A DNA stretch of 64,000 bases from a virus. The DNA lies in IMG/VR virus record IMGVR_UViG_3300046007_003307, positions 1 to 64,000 of that record; one strand, written 5' to 3'. The position numbers and the translations under genes were made by a program. The notes beneath the pieces are model-generated. The model made no database searches, had not been told where the DNA came from, and saw only the letters and a list, made by a program, of their open reading frames with translations. How positions within the stretch are numbered: the stretch's first letter is position 1; every line of letters starts with the position of its first letter. Positions 1-6,626 of the stretch are shown here, piece by piece.

Positions 1-1171
1 CTGCTCCAGCAAAGTTTAGTGTTGTAGCAACTGTATTATATAAGTCCTGCGTTGTTTGTGAGCCAACTACAGTCGGGTTGTTAATCGTTAGTGTGCCAGT
101 TGTAGCACCAATATCAATAGTTGTTGCCGCACCAGCAAAGTTTACTGTGGTAGCATCTGTATCAATTAAATTAAATGTAGCCGCTGTGGTAGTTAAATCA
201 CCACCGTTAACAGCAACATCTCCTACAGTTGTAAAGTTACCAGTACCTGATAAGTTTGCTACTAGTGTTGTAGCACCATACCATTTAAAGTTAAATGAGT
301 CACCATATTCCGGAACGCTCGTCCATAATGTTGCAGAATCGATACCAATAGCGTAATCAACTGTGCTACCACTTAGTGCAGGATAAAGAACTACTTTAGT
401 ACCATCGGTTCTTGTAGTAAATGCCGGAGCACCTGTGCCGTTTGTGTTCCAATCTATACGATTGCTGGTGCTACCGTTTAGGTAAATTTGGCCATCACCT
501 GTTGTAGCACTACCAGCACGTGTAGTAACTATTTGCCCAGGTGTTGTTACAGTAGCATTGTTTAAGGTTAGTGTACCAGTTGATGCACCAATACCCAAGG
601 TAGTTGCAGCACCAAATGCGCTGATTGTAGTAGCATCAGTGTTTAATAGATTAAATGTAGTGGCAGTTGTGGTTATATCGCCGCCATTAACTGCTAGATC
701 GCCAGTTAATGTAAGATTGCCGGCGCCAATATCATCTATTGTTGTAATGCCAGCGACTGTAAGATTACCAACTTTTAAGTTAGCAAATCCGCTGTTGTCA
801 ATAGTGGCGTAGCTTGTGCCAGTTTCAGTTGTATAAGTGAGTTCAAATTGGTTATCATTTTCGTTCCAAATCAACGCTGTGCTGGTTTGATTACCACGAT
901 TGAATATTAGACCAACATCGTAACTGTTTGTTCCAGTAAACGCATTGTTTAGGACAATTAATGGATCGTTAACATAAGTGTTGGTACTTGCTACAGTAAG
1001 GTAACTACTAGCACCTTGAACTGTTAGATTACCAGTAATGGTAACATCACTGGCTACTGTTAGATTAGCATTAAATAAGCTACCTACAATAGATCCTGGA
1101 ACAATCTTGGTGTTAGCAAGGATCGTTGAATCCGTAATCTGATTATTCTTAATTCTGGTTAGAACTGCCAT
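1..1171 (-). CDS. Tail-fibre-like structural protein, 3' end outside window
   Basis: Reading from an ATG at 1171 the frame stays open to the window edge, giving 390 residues of a protein that begins MAVLTRIKNNQITDS. The body is made of short Ser/Thr/Gly/Asn-rich beta segments (units such as ITGNLTVQG and TTATTFNLLNTDATT), typical of T4-like phage tail and whisker fibres. A segment near residues 45-120 (GNLTVQG ... IVLNNAF ... WNENDNQFELT) has clear paralogues in the ORF at 12333-12914 and in the S74 fibre at 6627-11555, so this is a shared fibre domain. It is the last gene visible in the minus-strand fibre cluster. I infer a virion fibre or receptor-binding role; no catalytic motif is visible. 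The C-terminus, and so any adhesin tip, is not in the window. Confidence 0.75.
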   Translation of the reverse strand, partial: MAVLTRIKNNQITDSTILANTKIVPGSIVGSLFNANLTVASDVTITGNLTVQGASSYLTVASTNTYVNDPLIVLNNAFTGTNSYDVGLIFNRGNQTSTALIWNENDNQFELTYTTETGTSYATIDNSGFANLKVGNLTVAGITTIDDIGAGNLTLTGDLAVNGGDITTTATTFNLLNTDATTISAFGAATTLGIGASTGTLTLNNATVTTPGQIVTTRAGSATTGDGQIYLNGSTSNRIDWNTNGTGAPAFTTRTDGTKVVLYPALSGSTVDYAIGIDSATLWTSVPEYGDSFNFKWYGATTLVANLSGTGNFTTVGDVAVNGGDLTTTAATFNLIDTDATTVNFAGAATTIDIGATTGTLTINNPTVVGSQTTQDLYNTVATTLNFAGA

Positions 1172-1315
1172 AGGTTAAAACTCCGCTTATAATTATTAGT
1201 ATATAGTAAACTGAATGGTAGCGGCGGTTCCATATTCCCCTGAGCTGGCACAGTTTGTTATATGTATTTAGTTGAGATTTGAGATTTTAAGTTTGGTGAT
1301 TTATATAGTTTTATA

Positions 1316-1432
1316 TTAGCGCAACTCATACCAAAATAACTGGGTGGCTGATGTACCAGTTGAAGTAACTATGTAAGTTGACCCTGTTTGTATATTATGT
1401 AGTACGTCTGGTGTTACCTGTGTTAATGCCAT
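1316..1432 (-). CDS. 38-residue mini-ORF carrying the MALTQV fibre N-terminus
   Basis: ATG at 1432, stop at 1316-1318, 38 codons. The first 15 residues (MALTQVTPDVLHNIQ) are identical to the N-terminus of the 250-residue ORF at 3198-3950, and the DNA upstream of both start codons is nearly identical as well. After that the sequences part: this copy ends after STGTSATQLFWYELR. It is either a very short expressed fibre adaptor or what remains of a fibre gene that lost its body. Its position, downstream of a 131-residue-type gene, matches that of the longer copy, so it is the last member of a duplicated cassette. Function unknown. Confidence 0.5.
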   Translation of the reverse strand: MALTQVTPDVLHNIQTGSTYIVTSTGTSATQLFWYELR

Positions 1433-1440
1433 AGTTATTC

Positions 1441-1460
1441 TCTGTTATAGTGTATTTACT
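1441..1460 (-). promoter_or_regulatory. T4-type late promoter (extended form)
   Basis: The minus strand reads AGTAAATACACTATAACAGA just upstream of the mini-ORF start at 1432. It matches the extended late box seen before many structural genes here (31711, 38990, 19994 and others) and is almost the same as the copy at 3961-3980. There is no -35 box, as expected for gp55-dependent promoters. Confidence 0.5.
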
Positions 1461-1501
1461 ACTTTTGCTGGGTTAATATTGATCATTTTCCCTGTGAATA
1501 T

Positions 1502-1509
1502 TATTTATA
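1502..1509 (-). promoter_or_regulatory. T4-type late promoter box TATAAATA
   Basis: Exact TATAAATA octamer on the minus strand in the non-coding gap between the 131-residue ORF and the mini-ORF. With the box at 1441-1460 it gives two candidate late start sites for the last fibre genes. Confidence 0.45.
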
Positions 1510-1517
1510 GTACATTT

Positions 1518-1604
1518 TTACATGTGGCCTTCTGCAAATATGTTTACAAATACTGTATCATCTTCTAGTGCTTCAATTTCGTGCCATTCCTTATTATACT
1601 GCGG
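1518..1604 (-). pseudogene. Protein-like fragment in the +1 frame after the 131-residue ORF
   Basis: Just past the stop of the ORF at 1594-1989, the +1 frame reads PQYNKEWHEIEALEDDTVFV and then NIFAEGHM before a stop at 1518-1520. The alternation of charged and hydrophobic residues looks like real protein, and resembles the final strands of a cupin barrel (a weak resemblance). It has no start codon of its own. It may be the 3' remnant of a lost gene or a C-terminal extension reached by frameshift; I see no slippery site that would support frameshifting. Confidence 0.3.
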
Positions 1605-1989
1605 CAAGTTTTGCCTCTTCAGTTATTTTCTTTTCAGCAATTACAGTAGGATAGTCTAGTTCACCAGCAATAATTTGTGCCTTTAATGCTTCTAATACTA
1701 GGCGTGCTTTATTTTGCTCTACTCTTTCAGAACGCAACAATGAACGCAATTTATCACGGTATTGGTATTGAGCTATTGTCTGAACATCTTCATCACTCAT
1801 ATCCCAGGGTAAATTTTGCGTGTCTGTATTAATATGTTGTGCTAGATTATCAGGAATAGCGTCGGTTGGTAAACCAGTAAGCATCACAGTATAGTTGTCT
1901 ACATTTATTTGGTATTGATAGACTTCCTTTTCTCTGTGGTATGCGTTTGTTACTAAAGTATCTAAATGTTCATCTTGTGTTACTATCAT
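1594..1989 (-). CDS. 131-residue tail-fibre-region protein (intact copy)
   Basis: ATG at 1989 preceded by an AGGAGA-type ribosome site. The product is small and helix-rich, with a charged C-terminal half (RSERVEQNKARLVLEALKAQ is the most recognisable stretch) and no membrane segment or signal peptide. Size, position directly after an adhesin gene, and charged helical character resemble the small fibre-assembly or accessory proteins that follow fibre genes in many tailed phages, but I do not recognise the family for certain. A truncated second copy of its C-terminal half lies at 4047-4215, next to the paralogous adhesin. That linkage suggests the protein works with the MPLPSSG-type adhesins, for example as a dedicated chaperone or adaptor; this is inference. 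Confidence 0.6.
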   Translation of the reverse strand: MIVTQDEHLDTLVTNAYHREKEVYQYQINVDNYTVMLTGLPTDAIPDNLAQHINTDTQNLPWDMSDEDVQTIAQYQYRDKLRSLLRSERVEQNKARLVLEALKAQIIAGELDYPTVIAEKKITEEAKLAAV

Positions 1990-2010
1990 GGTTATTTCTC
2001 CTATTAAAAT

Positions 2011-3198
2011 TTAAATGTAGTTAACAGCTAGTCGGGAGCTATTAGTAGGTGCATTTGCTGGGTCGGCATATTTAGCTCCGAATCCATTGGACCAAACGTA
2101 TGCCTGCATAATACCGCCAGTGCCTTGGTATTGATACGCACAAAGCACTATTACGGTTTCTGAAATATTAAATCCGACGGAGCTAACTTGGTCCATCCCG
2201 TAATTGAGGTTTATTGGCGTCACTGGGTCGGCATATTTACTGCCAAATCCGTTGGACCAAGCGTATACAGTTACAAAAGGGAAGTGATTGTGACCAACAG
2301 CTATAGCATTTCCTGAAGGGCTAAATGTAGCGTTCCATGCACTGCCTTGGGGTGACCATAATGGGTTTGAGCCTATTGGCGTCGCTGGGGCGGCATATTT
2401 ACTGCCGAATCCATTGGACCACGCCCATACATGTATATATGGTGCTATGTTAGCTACGGGAACGGCCAGAGCAGTCCCTTGCGGATTAAAGGTAATTGCT
2501 GATAGGTTATTGCCTGATCCTAGCTGAGTTGGACTGGTATATTTACTGCCAAATCCACTAGAAAAAGACCATGCTTCGACGTAACTCCGCTGGACCATTG
2601 CTAGCACAGTTCCTTGCGGATTAAAGCACACACCTTGCCCACGGGCACCAAGTGGCAGCGATGCCGGATCGGCATATTTAATTCCAACTCCAGTAGTATT
2701 AGACCAAGAGTATGCAGATATCCTTATACCTGTAGTGGAAGCAACAGCTATTGCATCATCCGAAGGAGTAAAGGCTATAGTAGTAACAATAGTCGGTGGT
2801 GGTGTTGCTGGGTCGGCATATTTACTTCCAAATCCGCTGGACCAAGAGTATGCAACTATTCCCGGAGTTCCAGATTGTACGACTGCTATTGCTGTGCTCG
2901 AATGAGTAAACTTTAACGATCCCGGAGAAGATAATGCTGCCGACGGGTCGGCATATTTAGCGCCGAATCCATTGGACCACGGCCATGCATATACATACGG
3001 TGCCAAAGCCGACGACATAGCTATCACTGTTCGTAAGTTACTTTTACCAAATCCGTTGCTCAAAGTAATACGGCCGCTGGCTATTTCAAATAAGGTTCGC
3101 ACAGCACTATCACTTAATTTGCGACTAGTGTTAGCTGCAACACCAAGTTCTACGTTGATGTCACTGAATTTAATTACACCACTGGATGGTAACGGCAT
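2011..3198 (-). CDS. Receptor-binding protein with seven-repeat (propeller-like) body
   Basis: 395 residues. The N-terminal ~55 residues (MPLPSSGVIKFSDINVELG ... SDSAVRTLF ... GFGKSN) match the N-terminus of the glycine-rich adhesin at 5669-6625, so this is a shared attachment module. The rest is seven copies, about 50 residues apart, of a unit that ends in a motif like AWSNGFGSKYADP and is preceded by a hydrophobic segment like FSPSGNAIAVG. That is the WD40-like pattern 'position in space, then value of a strand', and seven units fit a closed seven-bladed beta-propeller. Its ATG overlaps the stop of the upstream gene (TAATG at 3198-3200), so the two are translationally coupled. I infer a tail-tip receptor-binding protein; the fold is predicted only from the repeat pattern. 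Confidence 0.7.
   Translation of the reverse strand: MPLPSSGVIKFSDINVELGVAANTSRKLSDSAVRTLFEIASGRITLSNGFGKSNLRTVIAMSSALAPYVYAWPWSNGFGAKYADPSAALSSPGSLKFTHSSTAIAVVQSGTPGIVAYSWSSGFGSKYADPATPPPTIVTTIAFTPSDDAIAVASTTGIRISAYSWSNTTGVGIKYADPASLPLGARGQGVCFNPQGTVLAMVQRSYVEAWSFSSGFGSKYTSPTQLGSGNNLSAITFNPQGTALAVPVANIAPYIHVWAWSNGFGSKYAAPATPIGSNPLWSPQGSAWNATFSPSGNAIAVGHNHFPFVTVYAWSNGFGSKYADPVTPINLNYGMDQVSSVGFNISETVIVLCAYQYQGTGGIMQAYVWSNGFGAKYADPANAPTNSSRLAVNYI
2060..2990 (-). repeat. Seven ~150-bp coding repeats (propeller blades)
   Basis: On the plus strand a ~40-bp core beginning GGGTCGGCATATTTA, or close variants, recurs seven times (near 2060, 2223, 2390, 2535, 2665, 2813 and 2945). The cores encode the ADP-YKSGFG-NSW motif of the adhesin. 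Cores are well conserved at DNA level while the segments between them differ, as expected if blades are gained, lost or shuffled by recombination. Confidence 0.8.
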
Positions 3199-3950
3199 TA
3201 CGGGGTTCCAAAGCCTGCTATGTCGCCAGTGACAGTTACGGTACCTGAGGTGTTCAGGCTCATTTTAACTGCGCCATTGTAGGCAAAATATAAACTAGTA
3301 CCAGTTTCGTAAATCTGCCAACCCGTGAATTTAACGTTGGCACTGGTTGTAACATTGCCAGTGAATGTGGCTCCACTTAAATCAGCCTTACTTGCAATTT
3401 GTCCAGACTGTGTTGCAGCATTGCTAGTTAGAGTAGCAATACTACCAGCTTGTACTCCAGCATTGGCTGTCCATGCAGTAGTAACTGCGTCAACATAACC
3501 TTTCATGTTGGTGTTGGCTGTGGTTATCGATGAACTAGTAGTTGATATTTGTCCATCAACATAACCTTTCATGTTGGTATTGGCCGTAACTATTGCAGCA
3601 TTAGCACCCGTAATTGAACTACTTACTGTAGTGATTTCATTTGATTGTATAGTATTGGCTGCATCAACATAACCTTTCATGTTGGTGTTGGCTGTAACTA
3701 TTGCTGCATTCGCTCCAGCAACTGAATTACTAACGGTTGTAACTGCTGATCCTAGCGCATAACTGGCGGCTGCTGTTCCGCCAAGGAAGCTGGCATTATT
3801 TGCTAGACTAGCAGTTCCTGTAAAATTAGTTGCAGTTACATTACCTGATGTGATATTACCAGTGACCGATAGGTTACTTAGAGTACCTACTTGGGTAACA
3901 TTACTTTGTATATTATGTAGTACGTCCGGTGTTACCTGTGTTAATGCCAT
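3198..3950 (-). CDS. Tail-fibre adaptor/shaft protein, MALTQV type
   Basis: 250 residues starting MALTQVTPDVLHNIQSN. The N-terminal ~15 residues are shared with the mini-ORF at 1316-1432. Residues ~20-60 carry fibre beta motifs (LSNLSVTGNITSGNVTATNF). The middle holds three repeats of a helical unit (GANAAIVTANTNMKGYVD) that also occurs several times in the S74 fibre at 6627-11555, in places almost identical at DNA level. The C-terminal ~60 residues are again beta-rich and end GDIAGFGTP. No S74 chaperone or catalytic motif is present. It is coupled to the propeller adhesin downstream by a start/stop overlap, so it may form the shaft or attachment point for that adhesin (inference). Confidence 0.7.
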   Translation of the reverse strand: MALTQVTPDVLHNIQSNVTQVGTLSNLSVTGNITSGNVTATNFTGTASLANNASFLGGTAAASYALGSAVTTVSNSVAGANAAIVTANTNMKGYVDAANTIQSNEITTVSSSITGANAAIVTANTNMKGYVDGQISTTSSSITTANTNMKGYVDAVTTAWTANAGVQAGSIATLTSNAATQSGQIASKADLSGATFTGNVTTSANVKFTGWQIYETGTSLYFAYNGAVKMSLNTSGTVTVTGDIAGFGTP

Positions 3951-3960
3951 AGTTATTCTC

Positions 3961-3980
3961 TGTTATATTGTATTTAACTA
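3961..3980 (-). promoter_or_regulatory. T4-type late promoter (extended form)
   Basis: The minus strand reads TAGTTAAATACAATATAACA shortly upstream of the ATG at 3950. The leader from this box to the start codon is nearly the same as the one before the mini-ORF at 1432, so promoter and leader were duplicated together with the coding start. Confidence 0.5.
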
Positions 3981-4046
3981 AAAGTTTTACATTACACCCG
4001 TTTAATATCAACTATAATATAGGAACACTTAAAGACAGTCTTTTAC

Positions 4047-4215
4047 CTAACTATTTGCAGCTACTTTAGCGTCTTCTACAATCTTCTTTTCAGCAATTGC
4101 GGTTGTGTAATCTAATCCACCAGCAATGATTTGTGCTTTTAATGCCTCTAATACAAGTCTAACTTTATTTTGTTCTACTCTTTCGGAACGCGGGCAATGT
4201 CTTATCTTATTATGT
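4047..4215 (-). pseudogene. Truncated second copy of the 131-residue protein
   Basis: The minus strand reads NKIRHCPRSERVEQNKVRLV, then LEALKAQIIAGGLDYTTAIA, then EKKIVEDAKVAANS and a stop at 4047-4049. This aligns without gaps to the C-terminal half of the intact protein at 1594-1989 (DKLRSLLRSERVEQNKARLV and onward). The N-terminal half is missing: upstream of about 4215 the sequence becomes the 3' end of the AMP-binding ORF and the frame meets a stop. No good ATG remains, although a TTG near 4223 could in principle give a ~58-residue product. It marks the edge of the AT-rich insert. Confidence 0.7.
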
Positions 4216-5067
4216 AGCAATTATATTATCATATTTCAATGGTATTCCATTTGCTTTATAAAACCCCAATGTTTCTGTGGAGCCTTCCCCATTAAGAAAG
4301 GCCGCACCTTTTAATTGATTAATCGGTGCAAAGCCAGCATTGACTGCCAACCTTACGCCTGTGAATTCCTCATCTTTAATAAATTCAAAATGACGCGGAG
4401 TTCCAGCAAAAATACTTGGCTTATATGTGTTTATATAATGGCATAAATTTAATTTTGATGGACTAGCATCCAATAAAATTGCGGTTATATCATTTTTTAA
4501 TGCAACACAAATTGATAATGCAAAACCGTATGCGTGTGTTATTTTTTCCGCACAAAATAAACTTCTATCATTTGTATCCAAAAGCAAATCCCCCATATAT
4601 TCGCCCACATTTAACAATGTTTTTGGCGTATGCGAAATGAATTTTGGGGCGCCTGTTCTGCCTGATGTATGAAAAACAATACATTCTAAATCTTGCTCAA
4701 AATCTAATTGAGTTTCAATTGGCTTGAAATTTGAATAATCTATTTCATTTGCAATGATTAAAGAATTTTCAAATTTTTTTTTGGCTTGATTTAAAGTATT
4801 AAAATTATGCTCAACGCCACATTTCCCCGAACCTACTAAAACTGGGATGGCACCAATCCACATTGAACCAAATATAGCAATCGGTAAAAAAGCCGTATCA
4901 GGCAGTTTTATAATAATAAAATTGCCCTTTTGGATATTTAAAAATTTTAAATAATTAGCAAATTTTTTAATTGATAAAAAAATTTCATCACTTGAATGTG
5001 CCCCATTTTTATCAATAAAACATGGGTTGTTTTTATTGGTTAAAAAAAATTGTGAAATGAAATTCAT
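4210..5067 (-). CDS. AMP-binding (ANL) ligase-like protein, N-terminal part only
   Basis: 285 residues, starting at an ATGA overlap with the upstream stop. Motifs of acyl-/aryl-AMP ligases appear in the right order: a hydrophobic A2-like stretch (GSMWIGAIPV, ~88-97), the phosphate-binding A3 loop (HTSGRTGAPKFISHT, ~152-166, with Arg where Ser/Thr is usual), an A4-like segment (THAYGFALS, ~196-204) and an A5-like NGEGSTE near 257-263. The ORF then stops about 20 residues later. Full-length enzymes are about 500 residues and carry the hinge and catalytic Lys in a C-terminal domain absent here, so adenylation would be incomplete. Composition is far more AT-rich than the flanks. It looks like a captured 5' gene fragment, or an N-domain reused for binding. 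Its stop abuts the remnant at 4047-4215. Confidence 0.65.
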   Translation of the reverse strand: MNFISQFFLTNKNNPCFIDKNGAHSSDEIFLSIKKFANYLKFLNIQKGNFIIIKLPDTAFLPIAIFGSMWIGAIPVLVGSGKCGVEHNFNTLNQAKKKFENSLIIANEIDYSNFKPIETQLDFEQDLECIVFHTSGRTGAPKFISHTPKTLLNVGEYMGDLLLDTNDRSLFCAEKITHAYGFALSICVALKNDITAILLDASPSKLNLCHYINTYKPSIFAGTPRHFEFIKDEEFTGVRLAVNAGFAPINQLKGAAFLNGEGSTETLGFYKANGIPLKYDNIIAT

Positions 5068-5672
5068 TGTATCAATTTTACATTTGATGAAATTTGATTT
5101 TTATTTATAAAACAAGCAAAAATTGATGGCTTAAATATATTTTCATTAACTATGTTATTGATAATTTCAATTGCTTCAATTTTTGAATTGGCTTGAATAT
5201 GGGTGCCAGTCCATAAATTAAACACTTGAAAAATTCCATCATTTTCATACGTTTCTATTGAATCAACACCGCACCATTCAACATCATTATTTTCATGATA
5301 TTTTACCAAAGCGACTGAAGTCATTTTTTTGTATTTTTCAAATATAGATTCATAAATGATTTTTTGATTTTTTTTTGCTTCATTTAAAGTATTAAATTTT
5401 TGTTCAATTTCCAATACTTGGTTGTAAATAAAATAATGACTTACAGCATAACTTTCATTCCAATAATCCCAAGCATTGGTTGAATTAAATAAACTTTCCC
5501 ACCATTTCAACGCTTCTTGGTCCTCTGTTTCTAAAGCTATATTGAAAACCTCATTATCTGTTTTCCCAGTCAACGGCTCATTTAATGAATTTTTACCATT
5601 AAAAAAATCCAAACCTTCTTGGCAAATTTCAACATCAGCTAATTTAATTAGATCTAAATTTACAGTTCTCAT
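5064..5672 (-). CDS. Unrecognised 202-residue protein in AT-rich insert
   Basis: Starts at an ATGA overlap with the stop of the glycine-rich adhesin and ends in an ATGA overlap with the AMP-binding ORF, so all three are translationally coupled. I do not recognise the family. It is acidic and aromatic-rich, with no signal peptide or membrane helix. There seem to be two internal repeats of about 32 residues: one ends near FNTLNEAKKNQKIIYES (~93-109), the other contains IQANSKIEAIEIINNIV (~158-174); each is a short strand followed by an 'EA' helix. The downstream AMP-binding ORF carries a similar FNTLNQAKKKFENS stretch, so the two may share ancestry or a partner. Strong AT bias, as in its downstream neighbour, suggests they arrived together. 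Confidence 0.6.
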   Translation of the reverse strand: MRTVNLDLIKLADVEICQEGLDFFNGKNSLNEPLTGKTDNEVFNIALETEDQEALKWWESLFNSTNAWDYWNESYAVSHYFIYNQVLEIEQKFNTLNEAKKNQKIIYESIFEKYKKMTSVALVKYHENNDVEWCGVDSIETYENDGIFQVFNLWTGTHIQANSKIEAIEIINNIVNENIFKPSIFACFINKNQISSNVKLIQ

Positions 5673-6625
5673 GATACAGCCCCATAAACACGAGTTGTAT
5701 TACCGCTTGTCCAAGTAACAGTGTATCCATTAAGCGCGACTGCTTTGCCACCTGCTCCACCAGCATATCCACTCGCCGCTGCACCCCCTGCCGCCCCCCA
5801 GCCGCCACCACCGCCGCCGCTAACGGCTGCGCTGCTTATGCCCCCACCGGCATTTGCGCTACCGCCAGCACCACCACCAGCAGTGCCACCAGCACCACCT
5901 GAGCCGGCAAATATACGGCCACCGCCACCGCCGGGATACCCTGTGGTAGATTTGCCTGAACCAGCTTGCCCACCACCGCCACCGCCGGCGCCGCCACCTT
6001 TACCGCCTGAGGCGCCACCTGTTCCATTTGTACCGGCAGAGCCGACGCCGCCACCTACTCCGCCACCACTTTGCTGGCCAGCGTTACCGCCGCCAGCACC
6101 GCCACCACCTTGGAAAAAGCCCCCGCCACCACCGCCGCCGCCAATATAAGCAGAAGCATTCGTATTATTTATTGTCACGATTGAACCAAGGCTTATGGCA
6201 TTTCCACCGGCTAAACCTGTATATGGTGCTGTTGACGTGCCACCAGCACCACCCATTCCAGCAATAAATCCATTGTTAATGATAGTTAAGCCGCCAGGAA
6301 AACTTCCGGTGGTTAATGCAGGAGTTCCCGTAGAAGTGGAATAAATCCAAACTCCCGAACCGATAGTGATTGTTGCGGCAGTAGAACCATCCCATCCATT
6401 CGCTAAAGCCCAAGTTCTTAAATTCAAATTGGTTTGATTTGATGAAATGGTTGCCAAGAACGCATTTGACTTACCATAGCCAACATTCATTGCTATAGCA
6501 CCACTGCTTACTCCAAATAGTGTTCGTACCGCACTATCATTTAATGATATCTGTGCGGTGGCGGTTAAGCCAAGTTCTACGTTGATGTTGTTAAAGGATA
6601 TCGCACCACTGGATGGTAAAGGCAT
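5669..6625 (-). CDS. Glycine-rich tail adhesin, MPLPSSG type
   Basis: 318 residues. The N-terminal ~55 residues (MPLPSSGAISFNNINVELG ... SDSAVRTLF ... GYGKSN) match the propeller adhesin at 2011-3198. Residues ~60-120 form a beta segment (SGVWIYSTSTGTPALTTGSF then INNGFIAGMGGAGG). Residues ~125-290 are dominated by poly-glycine runs (GGGGGGGG, GGAGG), and the protein closes with a short strand-rich tail (GYTVTWTSGNTTRVYGAVS). Long glycine-rich tips are known from T4-group distal adhesins, where polyglycine helices display hypervariable loops, so receptor binding is the likely role. It begins two bases from the end of the S74 fibre gene and is coupled to the insert ORF downstream. The proline-rich frame on the opposite strand is its shadow. 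Confidence 0.75.
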   Translation of the reverse strand: MPLPSSGAISFNNINVELGLTATAQISLNDSAVRTLFGVSSGAIAMNVGYGKSNAFLATISSNQTNLNLRTWALANGWDGSTAATITIGSGVWIYSTSTGTPALTTGSFPGGLTIINNGFIAGMGGAGGTSTAPYTGLAGGNAISLGSIVTINNTNASAYIGGGGGGGGFFQGGGGAGGGNAGQQSGGGVGGGVGSAGTNGTGGASGGKGGGAGGGGGGQAGSGKSTTGYPGGGGGRIFAGSGGAGGTAGGGAGGSANAGGGISSAAVSGGGGGGWGAAGGAAASGYAGGAGGKAVALNGYTVTWTSGNTTRVYGAVS

Positions 6626-6626
6626 G

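Noticed and set aside
2614-2916. 100-residue plus-strand ORF in the propeller gene
   Set aside because: Antisense to the repeats; Arg/Ser/Cys-rich composition typical of a shadow frame.
4126-4314. 62-residue plus-strand ORF across the insert junction
   Set aside because: Covers the remnant and the end of the ligase ORF in antisense; Cys/Phe-rich shadow with no ribosome site.
5721-6149. 142-residue proline-rich ORF on the plus strand
   Set aside because: It is the complementary reading of the poly-glycine region of the adhesin (glycine codons give proline codons), with no ribosome site.
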